Source: Candidatus Poribacteria bacterium (GTDB lineage Bacteria > Poribacteria > WGA-4E > JAJDTR01). From it: 64,000 nucleotides of DNA. Location: NCBI GenBank assembly GCA_028820655.1, contig JAPPIK010000048.1, positions 40,959 to 104,958 of the forward strand, in the 5' to 3' direction. The translations under genes were made by a program, and so were the position numbers. The notes beneath the pieces are model-generated. The model saw only the letters and a program-made list of their open reading frames with translations. It made no database searches and was not told the origin of the DNA. Shown one piece after another: positions 1-6,646 of the stretch (position 1 is its first letter; each line of letters starts with the position of its first letter).

Positions 1-272
1 AAGCGAGTGAATAGCGAGTGCGATAGCAAATCTTCCGCGCACCAGCCATTGAGAGCGCTTAATGTACATAGTCGGGCTGAAGATGCATATCACCCGCCTG
101 TTGACCTTTGGCTGTGAAACCGCCTCTCCTTGTAAGGTGCAATCAAGCGAGTGAATAGCGAGTGCGATAGCAAATCTTCCGCGCACCAGCCATTGAGAGT
201 GCTATAGTGTACAAACGGGCTAAAGGTGTATACAATCCGCTTGTTGGCATATGGCGTTGAAACCGCCTCACA
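1..272. repeat. Tandem duplication, period about 144 bp
   Basis: The stretch beginning AAGCGAGTGAATAGCG at position 1 recurs at 145. The two copies stay alignable to the shared GAAACCGCCTC at about 117-127 and 261-269. The first 50 bases are almost identical and the rest is diverged. Each copy starts with a member of the GATC-element family seen elsewhere (GCGAGTG-GATA-GCGAGTG-CGATAG type). The second copy runs into the stop codon of miaB at 268-270. No convincing gene lies here, and the left edge is cut by the window. Confidence 0.8.
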
Positions 273-1665
273 CGGCAATACTTCCGACTAGCGTGTGTGC
301 AGATGCGGCCTCGATTCCCACCTCCACGATGTCGCCGACCACCGCGTTCTCCTTGGGGAACACCGTCGTTTTGAAGTTGTCAGTTTTTCCCTGATAGTTG
401 TCTGATTGTCGACGGGATTCGCCTTCAACCAAGACTTCCACGGTCTTCCCGATCGATTCTTGGTTGATCTCGCGGGAAACTTTCTCCTGCAACTCTATAA
501 CAGTTCTCAACCGTTCCCCTTTTTCCTCCTCGCTGACATCGTCCTCAAGGCTTCTGTGCGCGAGAGTTCCTTCACGCGGAGAATACTTGAAGGTGAACGC
601 CGAGTCGTAACGAATCTCGCTCATTAAATCGCACGTTTCCATGAAATCTTGCTCTGTCTCCCCGCAGAAGCCGACAATAATGTCCGTGGAGATAGCCAGA
701 TTCGGAACGCGTTCTCGCATCGTCACGACCAGTGTGCGGTATTCCTCAGCCGTGTATGTGCGGTGCATCTCTTTAAGAATCCTCGTCGATCCCGACTGCA
801 GCGGCAAATGGATGTGTTTGCACACCTGTGCGCAGTTTGCCATCGCATCGATCATCCCGCTGCTCGCGTCGCTCGGGTGCGGCGATGTGAAACGCACTCG
901 CTCAACTCCTTCGACATCCCCCACGGCGAACAACAGATCCCCGAAATCATACTTTCCGTCATCGTAAGAGTTCACCGTTTGACCGAGCAAGACAATCTCC
1001 TTGAATCCTTCGTCCACAAGTCGTTTAACGTCGTCAACCAAAATCGCAAGCGGGATGCTGCGCTCTCGTCCCCGCACGAAAGGTACGATACAGAAGGTGC
1101 ACATCTTGTCGCAGCCTCGCTGAATCGTCAACCACGCTCGCAGTCCATCTTTCCGGATGGGGGCGATGTCGGCGTAATCCTCGGTTTTATCCAGTTTCAG
1201 GTTGATGAACGGGTCGCCGCCTGCCACGGAGTTTATCGCTCGCGGCAGATCGCGGTAAGCATCCGGTCCCATCACCAGATCCACGTATGGCGCAGCCTCT
1301 ACAAGCTTTGTGCGCAGGTGCTGAGCCATACAACCGCACACGCCGAGAATCAGGTCATCCTGTTTCCGCTTCCGGTGACTCAACTGCGTGAGACGGTTGA
1401 TTACCTTTGTTTCGGCGTTTTCCCTGATAGCGCAGGTGTTGAGCAGAATGACATCGGCATCCTCGATTCGATTGGCAATGTGGTGCCCGCTTCGGGTCAG
1501 GACGCCCGTCATCAACTCGCTGTCGCTCACGTTCATCTGACATCCGTACGTCTCGATATAGATACGCCTGGCTTGCGGGATGCCCGACGGCGGGATCGGA
1601 TCTGAAATTGGGAGGGGTTGATACAGGGGGATAGCGTTTTTCGTCTGAACTCTCGGTTTAATCAT
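268..1665 (-). CDS. miaB: tRNA-2-methylthio-N6-dimethylallyladenosine synthase MiaB
   Basis: Radical SAM methylthiotransferase that adds a 2-methylthio group to i6A37 of tRNAs reading UNN codons. Seen: the N-terminal MTTase domain with YGCQMN, NTCAIRENAE and VCGCMA supplying the three auxiliary-cluster cysteines; the radical SAM motif RGCDKMCTFCIVPFVRG (CxxxCxxC) about 185 residues in; and a C-terminal TRAM-like region (VEVLVEGESRR, KTDNFKTTVF, VGDIVEVGI). I place the start at the ATG at 1665 (MIKPRVQ, 465 residues). It overlaps the upstream ligase gene by 8 nt and has a GAGAG element just upstream; an in-frame ATG at 1701 would add 12 residues. It is the last gene of a four-gene minus-strand operon. 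Length and motifs are ordinary for the family. Confidence 0.95.
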   Translation of the reverse strand: MIKPRVQTKNAIPLYQPLPISDPIPPSGIPQARRIYIETYGCQMNVSDSELMTGVLTRSGHHIANRIEDADVILLNTCAIRENAETKVINRLTQLSHRKRKQDDLILGVCGCMAQHLRTKLVEAAPYVDLVMGPDAYRDLPRAINSVAGGDPFINLKLDKTEDYADIAPIRKDGLRAWLTIQRGCDKMCTFCIVPFVRGRERSIPLAILVDDVKRLVDEGFKEIVLLGQTVNSYDDGKYDFGDLLFAVGDVEGVERVRFTSPHPSDASSGMIDAMANCAQVCKHIHLPLQSGSTRILKEMHRTYTAEEYRTLVVTMRERVPNLAISTDIIVGFCGETEQDFMETCDLMSEIRYDSAFTFKYSPREGTLAHRSLEDDVSEEEKGERLRTVIELQEKVSREINQESIGKTVEVLVEGESRRQSDNYQGKTDNFKTTVFPKENAVVGDIVEVGIEAASAHTLVGSIAV

Positions 1666-2404
1666 CTTTGGGCTCTCTTCGGATCCATTCGAGGGCGGCA
1701 CTCAACACGCTTTCGTTGCGATATCCCGACACGATGCCCTGCAAAACCGGCGGCTCCGATTGTTTTAGAGTCTCAATCTCCTGTATAAGCGCCGGCAGAG
1801 CGCGCACGACGTTATCGACAATGGTGACACTCGCATGTTTGGCCGTTCGCGACATCGGGTTCAGGTCTACCGTGACAACCTCTTTCCCCATCTTTCGCAG
1901 CGCTTCGCAGCGATCACCGTCTTCCAATGGCACGAACACAACATCCGCATTCAGAATCCCGTCAGGATGGACGAATTTTCGGTTCGAGTCGATGTGAGAA
2001 AGCTGTGCATCCTTGGTAGGCATCAGCACTTCTGCCGCGCCGTTTTTTAGGAGATGCCGTTGGATCGCTTGTTCGCGGGACGCCGACGCGTGAAAGATAT
2101 TCACCTCCAACGGCGCATTGAGAATCCTTCCCAACTCGACCAAGTTGTGAGGCACAAGCGCCGCCGTGTTGCCGTTCACCGAAATAACTGCGTGTTTCGC
2201 GAGTAGAAGCATCGCGGCTGCTCCGCGTATGGCTTCCTTGGCGAACGACTGTGTCTTCTCGCCAATCAGGTAGTCGAACGCTTCCCCGCGGCCATGTGCA
2301 ATCAGACCGTGCGCCGAGGTGATTCCACGTTCTACGCCAGCCGCCATCACATCTCGGATTCTCAGAGAAATGTACCTCGGATGGCTTTCAGGGACATCTG
2401 TCAT
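1658..2404 (-). CDS. 4-phosphopantoate--beta-alanine ligase, archaeal type (phosphopantothenate synthetase)
   Basis: Condenses 4-phosphopantoate with beta-alanine, using ATP, to give 4'-phosphopantothenate in the archaeal CoA pathway (COG1701/DUF137). Seen across 248 residues: SHPRYISLRIRD near the N-terminus, GLIAHGRGEAFDYLIGEKT, AAAMLLLAKHAVISVNGN, LVELGRILNAPLEVNIF, ADVVFVPLEDGDRCEALRKMGK, VDLNPMSRTAKHASVTIVDN and VRALPALI. All match the archaeal enzyme closely and over full length. The start codon abuts the stop of the pantoate kinase gene (TAAATG), so the two are translationally coupled. The pair makes a complete archaeal-type module replacing bacterial PanC and CoaA. What is unusual is the bacterial setting, next to miaB; transfer from archaea or a deep-branching bacterial lineage are both possible. 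Confidence 0.92.
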   Translation of the reverse strand: MTDVPESHPRYISLRIRDVMAAGVERGITSAHGLIAHGRGEAFDYLIGEKTQSFAKEAIRGAAAMLLLAKHAVISVNGNTAALVPHNLVELGRILNAPLEVNIFHASASREQAIQRHLLKNGAAEVLMPTKDAQLSHIDSNRKFVHPDGILNADVVFVPLEDGDRCEALRKMGKEVVTVDLNPMSRTAKHASVTIVDNVVRALPALIQEIETLKQSEPPVLQGIVSGYRNESVLSAALEWIRREPKDD

Positions 2405-3244
2405 TTACACTATTCGCACCCTCTGTTTAACAAGCGTTGTCGTTTCTGCCCCCTCAAAGGAGTGAGTTCCAAACACCGCATTGCCCAACATGATCATGGA
2501 CGCCGCCCCTTTGTTGCTTTCAACTTTTTCAATAGTTCGTTGGACATTTGCGTCTGTCAACAGTCCACTATTGATGGCGAACGTCTTGGATACGCCCACG
2601 TAGGCGCTGAAATCAACGGCGTTAGATCTCGTGAATTCTTCCAATCCTCCCAGCGCTTCATCCGCTGCCTCGTTGATTCGCGCGCGCTGTTCGACATTTT
2701 CCAGAACTTCCTTGGTCTGGATTGGGCTAAAGTATCTGTAGTAAATCGGCTGTTCCCGAACCGGCAATTGTTGGGCGTCCAACGGGTGCCCCTCTCTCAG
2801 TTTAACGAGACAACCGCCGTGATATTGTGCGCATACATCGCCCAATCCGGTGCGATTCTCCACTTCTGCGACGTGGGCGATCATTGCCAATTCCAATTCA
2901 GATACGCCCAAGCTCAACAGAGCATTCACCGCGTACGCGGTGCCGAGCGCCGATGCGCCGCTTAGACCGAATCCGCACCCTAGCGGCAGCGGGGTGGCGA
3001 TTTCTATCCGTATCGGTTGTGATGTCAATTCCCGCACCACCGCCGCAACCGTCGGGAAACGAATCTCCTCTTCATTAAACAGGACGGTAGTTTGACTATC
3101 CCGGGAGACAGTGGCGACTACCCCCTCCTTCACCGTGAATCCCGTGCCGAGCGAGTGCATTTTGGCGGTATCTTCATGATAAATGATTTTGAACACACCG
3201 GAGATATTGCCGGGCGCAAACGCACTGACTCGATCCATTTTCAC
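2405..3244 (-). CDS. Pantoate kinase, archaeal type (GHMP kinase family)
   Basis: Phosphorylates pantoate with ATP to 4-phosphopantoate, the substrate of the next gene's product. Seen in 279 residues: the N-terminal VSAFAPGNISGVF typical of pantoate kinases (other GHMP kinases differ here), MHSLGTGFTVKEGV, and the GHMP ATP loop PLGCGFGLSGASALGTAYAVN around residues 85-106. Also seen are the central IAHVAEVENRTGLGDVCAQYHGG, and a C-terminal region with ASMIMLGNAVFG. The start is GTG at 3244, sharing GTGA with the stop of the upstream DUF6807 gene; an in-frame ATG lies two codons later. Other GHMP kinases (mevalonate, homoserine) are less likely given the adjacent 4-phosphopantoate ligase and the APGNISG signature. 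Confidence 0.9.
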   Translation of the reverse strand: MKMDRVSAFAPGNISGVFKIIYHEDTAKMHSLGTGFTVKEGVVATVSRDSQTTVLFNEEEIRFPTVAAVVRELTSQPIRIEIATPLPLGCGFGLSGASALGTAYAVNALLSLGVSELELAMIAHVAEVENRTGLGDVCAQYHGGCLVKLREGHPLDAQQLPVREQPIYYRYFSPIQTKEVLENVEQRARINEAADEALGGLEEFTRSNAVDFSAYVGVSKTFAINSGLLTDANVQRTIEKVESNKGAASMIMLGNAVFGTHSFEGAETTTLVKQRVRIV

Positions 3245-4077
3245 CCCTGTTTTACGTACTCGTCATAGCACGTCCCCAAATCGAAGGTAAAAAGATCCCC
3301 AAGGTATACCACGATCCGGTAGCTCAGCGTCAGAGTTTCACCCGCCATAATGGTATGCGGATAGGCGAAGGATGTAGAGACAAATCCGATTGCGTCATCC
3401 AGTGCGAAAAAAAGGGGTGGATGCCCCAAATTCGACGGGTGGTCGAAGATGGCAACTCCGATCGCCTCATCTGAAAGGACTCCGTTGAGCGAGCACCATT
3501 TACCGGCTTTTCCGATCACCTCGGATTGACCGATAGAATATTCGGAATTCGTGACCTTCCGATATTCCATCTCCGCGCCGCGTAAGCAAAGACCTTGGGC
3601 TTCGGGAGACACACCGACTGAAACATCCCGCGATTGAGCGCGGAGGTTAAACTGCAAGTCTATTAGTTGCCGGTCTTCCTGCGGTCGATGAACCCGACTC
3701 CGGCAAACTTCCTCAATCGGCTTGGAATCATCGGGGGCAACCCAATCATTGACGACTGTGAATCGCGCGGTGTGTTGGTCAACGCCCTTGTCGCGGAATT
3801 CTCGATGAACTATCCGCCCGCGCGCCGATTCCTCGCCGTCGGTTTCTCGACAATAGTTGACTCCATCAACGTTTTCCCAAGCGAACCACAAACCGTGATG
3901 ATAAGGACGATCACCCGGAGCGTCATCGGTTACGATCGATTCGTTGGGTGCGTGGATGGGATGAAAATACGGTTTGTGGATTTCACTCCCGTGGTGATAG
4001 GTGAGTATCGGCGACTCGTCATCCGTAATCAATAGCTCGGAGCCGGAAGATTCGTCCAATAGAAGTGCCATCACCAA
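3241..4077 (-). CDS. DUF6807 (PmoA-like) family protein
   Basis: A 278-residue protein of the family labelled methane oxygenase PmoA/DUF6807 in databases; that label is historical and methane oxidation is not implied. Seen: an early HHGSEIHKPYFHPIHAP motif, RPYHHGLWFAWENVDGVNY, a central ALCLRGAEM-like strand region, VAIFDHPSNLGHPPLFFALDD and a C-terminal RIVVYLGDL. It has no signal peptide. It heads the operon with the two CoA genes and miaB and overlaps the kinase by 4 nt. A diverged paralogue sits at 30393-31238. The biochemical role is unknown; the family often accompanies sugar oxidoreductases in Planctomycetes and relatives. Its coupling to CoA genes may be incidental. Confidence 0.75.
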   Translation of the reverse strand: MVMALLLDESSGSELLITDDESPILTYHHGSEIHKPYFHPIHAPNESIVTDDAPGDRPYHHGLWFAWENVDGVNYCRETDGEESARGRIVHREFRDKGVDQHTARFTVVNDWVAPDDSKPIEEVCRSRVHRPQEDRQLIDLQFNLRAQSRDVSVGVSPEAQGLCLRGAEMEYRKVTNSEYSIGQSEVIGKAGKWCSLNGVLSDEAIGVAIFDHPSNLGHPPLFFALDDAIGFVSTSFAYPHTIMAGETLTLSYRIVVYLGDLFTFDLGTCYDEYVKQG

Positions 4078-4470
4078 TCGGAATTATTCTACAACACGGA
4101 ATATGGGATACTGTATGATATAGTCCGCTGCGCCGGTCGCTTGGGCGCCTCGCGCTCCACGTGAGCCATGCGAGGTGATATTATAACGTGAAGCCGCATC
4201 CGATGCAAGCGAATTAGGCGGGCACAAAGGGGAAGCGCACCCGATTGAAGGTGACGCTAACTGTAGGTCCGAGGATCATGAGCTTTCTCGACTGAGGGGT
4301 GTGGACGCCTCTAAAATCGACTAGGTCGGTATATGCGATACGGGAGTGAAACAATGGACGAAATCGGCCGAGCGTGATATAATCCACTGTCCGCGAAGTT
4401 GCTATCATTGCAAATATGAAGTGCACATAAACCAATTCTAACAAAAAAAACAAACAAGGAGACTTGAGTT
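4078..4470. other. Intergenic region between divergent genes
   Basis: Separates the minus-strand DUF6807 operon from the plus-strand cupin gene. It must carry both promoters. A TATAAT-like hexamer lies near 4377-4383, and an AAGGAG ribosome-binding site precedes the cupin start at about 4456. I see no gene, RNA or convincing long hairpin. Confidence 0.4.
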
Positions 4471-4869
4471 ATGCGGGGAAAATTCGTCATTGCAGCCGAA
4501 GCCGAGCGAGACGAACTAGACTGGGGATCGATGACGTGGATAAGTCGTCCCCAAACAACCGGAGCCAAAGATCTCGTGGCAATCGAAGTCAATCTTGAGC
4601 CCGGTGAAGGGCACGACTTTCACAAACATCCGGATCAGGAAGAGGTTATTTACGTTATAGAGGGGAGCATCGAACAGTGGCTGGAAAATAGACGGCAGGA
4701 GTTGAACGCTGGCGATTCGGTATTTATTCCCGCCGATGTCGTGCATGCGTCGTTCAATGTTTCATCAGCGCCTGCAAAACTGTTTGTTACCTTGGGACCG
4801 TGCAGCGGGGATGAAGGATACCAGTTAGTGGAGGTGGGCGACGAGTCGCCTTGGAATGCTCTTCGATGA
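4471..4869 (+). CDS. Cupin domain protein
   Basis: A 132-residue single-domain cupin. Cupin motif 1 is visible as GHDFHKHPDQEEVIYVIEGSIEQW (two His, Glu, later Gly). Motif 2 is GDSVFIPADVVHASFN, carrying the fourth metal-ligand His. The fold binds a divalent metal; substrate cannot be told from sequence. There is no signal peptide, so it is probably cytosolic. The ATG is preceded by AAGGAG at a good distance. It stands alone on the plus strand among minus-strand genes. Confidence 0.8.
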   Translation: MRGKFVIAAEAERDELDWGSMTWISRPQTTGAKDLVAIEVNLEPGEGHDFHKHPDQEEVIYVIEGSIEQWLENRRQELNAGDSVFIPADVVHASFNVSSAPAKLFVTLGPCSGDEGYQLVEVGDESPWNALR

Positions 4870-4975
4870 GATCGAGCTACGGCGAGAAACAGAGGCGCAT
4901 TCGCGCGGGGCAAATCGGGAGTCCATCAAAACGGCATCTCTCAACAGTGGAGGCAGGTGATCTTCACCGAGTTGA

Positions 4976-5455
4976 CTATTCCTGTCGCTCGAACGTACCG
5001 CTTTTGCCGCCCGTCTTTTTGCGCAAACGTATCTCGGAAACGACCATCTCTCGGTCAACCGCTTTGCACATGTCGTAGACGGTTAAACCGGCAACGGCAA
5101 CCGCGGTGAGCGCCTCCATTTCCACACCTGTGCGTCCAAACGTTTGCACCTCGGCTTCAATCTCAACCCGGTTCTCGGCATTGTTAATGGAGAGGTCAAC
5201 TTTGACGGAGGTCAGTGCCAACGGATGGCAGAGCGGGATAAGATCACCCGTTCGCTTCGCCGCCATGATGCCGGCGAGCCGCGCCACTTCAAGGACATCC
5301 CCCTTTTTGAAACCTCGGTCGGCAATCAAGCGAATCGTTTCCGGTTTGGCAGTCACATGCCCGCAGGCTACGGCAACGCGCTCCGTCTCCGGTTTGGGTG
5401 TGACATCGACCATTCGCGCGTGGCCCTTCTCGTCGAAATGTGTGAGGTCTTTCAT
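4976..5455 (-). CDS. moaC: Cyclic pyranopterin monophosphate synthase MoaC
   Basis: Second step of molybdenum cofactor synthesis: converts 3',8-cyclo-7,8-dihydro-GTP, made by MoaA, to cyclic pyranopterin monophosphate. Seen over 159 residues: MVDVTPKPET at the N-terminus, GDVLEVARLAGIMAAKRTGDLIPLCHPLALTSV (the family signature KxT..LIPLCHPL), TFGRTGVEMEALTAVAVAGLTVYDMCKAVD, and IRLRKKTGGKSG at the C-terminus with the conserved KxGG lysines. Length is standard. No other moa or mob gene is in the window, so the pathway is scattered. The Shine-Dalgarno signal before the ATG is weak. Confidence 0.95.
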   Translation of the reverse strand: MKDLTHFDEKGHARMVDVTPKPETERVAVACGHVTAKPETIRLIADRGFKKGDVLEVARLAGIMAAKRTGDLIPLCHPLALTSVKVDLSINNAENRVEIEAEVQTFGRTGVEMEALTAVAVAGLTVYDMCKAVDREMVVSEIRLRKKTGGKSGTFERQE

Positions 5456-5597
5456 GAGATGCTTTTTGTGGCGTGGCGGCTAAAAAATCCCGTTGCTTGG
5501 CCGTTCTTCGCGGCGGAAGGTGCCCTCTATTTGAATGGGCGAGGTGAAATCTAAATAGAATGTTCTCCGCCAACCGTAATAATGGTCTATTCAACCA

Positions 5598-6518
5598 TTA
5601 GCGCTCCTTGCCCTCTGCGTGCGTGTCTGAGTCGCGCTTATCTAAAAAATCGATAAACGTATCCAATTCTTCGGACAGTGTGACGAACATTTCGCGGATT
5701 CGCCTCGCGTTACGCTCGGTTTTCTCGAAAATCAGTTCTTCTTGGTAGATATTGTTGAAGAGGTGGCGAAACTCCAAGAGTTCTTGCAAAAACGCGTAAA
5801 CACCTGCGGAGATTACGGCTGGCCGTTCTGCTTGCGGTTCTGCCACCTGCGTCAGCAATTCCTTATGCCACATACTTCCGTCAGGCATGCGCAAGTCAAC
5901 GTCGAGGGCGATTCTCTTAAAGATGTTCTCCATTCCCCTGTAACAATCCGTAAGATTCTTGCCAATCGTTGTTTCAATCTCCTCCCTGTATTCAACGGGG
6001 GCAGTTTCGATTTTCTCTAACCTTCTCCCGATCTTCTTTACGGTTTCTCCTATCTTCGCGCGTTCATCAGAGATGCGCCGTACCAGATGGCTCCTGTCCA
6101 CGTGATAAGTCTCTCCTTTTGCAATTCTGATGGCTCCGTTCGCAACCCTCTCGCGGAAAAGTCCGCTAGAACTCTCAAAATCGATAAGGTCGATTTTGAA
6201 CAACCGGCTGATGTTCTCGGCTTCAGACATTGCGCGAAGGTACTTCTCGGTCGGAATTCCCCATACGGCAATATCAATGTCCGACCATTTTGAGAACCAT
6301 TCCTTTGCCGCAAGAGATCCGAAAACCGCGACTTGTGTTGCGCCAAAGTCCTCGTACAACATTCCGGCAACTCGATGTGCCGTTTGCCAAGCACGTTGCA
6401 GCAAACGCTCGTCAGGCTGTTTTGATTTTGCAGAGCGTTGGTGTCTTGCCCGGTATCGCCTTATCTCTTCAGGCATCAGATTCTTGGCTGTACGATGGGA
6501 CTCTGTTGACTGGTACAT
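5598..6518 (-). CDS. Nucleotidyltransferase (MNT) fused to a HEPN/HepT-like domain
   Basis: A 306-residue two-domain protein. The N-terminal part has a minimal nucleotidyltransferase core: AVFGSLAAKEWFSKWSDIDIAVWG with the GS pair and the DxD metal ligands (about D80/D82), then KIDLIDF as the third acidic strand. The C-terminal part (about 145-290) is alpha-helical and HEPN-like: KNLTDCYRGMENIFKRIA, then EFRHLFNNIYQEEL. In separate HepT toxins the motif is Rx4HxY; here it aligns as R251-x4-N256-x-Y258, so the catalytic His is replaced by Asn. The start is chosen at the ATG at 6518 because AGGAGG lies 8 nt upstream of it, inside the longer frame that opens at 6536. It could be a fused antitoxin/toxin or a kanamycin-nucleotidyltransferase-like enzyme. 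Confidence 0.75.
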   Translation of the reverse strand: MYQSTESHRTAKNLMPEEIRRYRARHQRSAKSKQPDERLLQRAWQTAHRVAGMLYEDFGATQVAVFGSLAAKEWFSKWSDIDIAVWGIPTEKYLRAMSEAENISRLFKIDLIDFESSSGLFRERVANGAIRIAKGETYHVDRSHLVRRISDERAKIGETVKKIGRRLEKIETAPVEYREEIETTIGKNLTDCYRGMENIFKRIALDVDLRMPDGSMWHKELLTQVAEPQAERPAVISAGVYAFLQELLEFRHLFNNIYQEELIFEKTERNARRIREMFVTLSEELDTFIDFLDKRDSDTHAEGKER

Positions 6519-6646
6519 GTCAATGACCTCCTGCATTCACAGGATACCACAGGCATTTTGAGATGCAAACCGAGAAACTGTGCGGGGGATAGAGGTTTTC
6601 ACCAGCACGGCAGGGCGACGGCAAGCGGAAGTGTGAGCAATTTGAG

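Noticed and set aside
649-1605. Long open frame on the plus strand opposite miaB (318 codons)
   Set aside because: It is antisense to a certain gene, has no recognisable domain and no ribosome-binding site.
2294-2965. Open frame on the plus strand opposite the CoA genes
   Set aside because: Shadow of two well-matched genes; composition is not protein-like.
3241-4077. Reading DUF6807 as a methane monooxygenase subunit
   Set aside because: The PmoA family label is historical. No membrane helices, copper motifs or pmoB/C partners are present.
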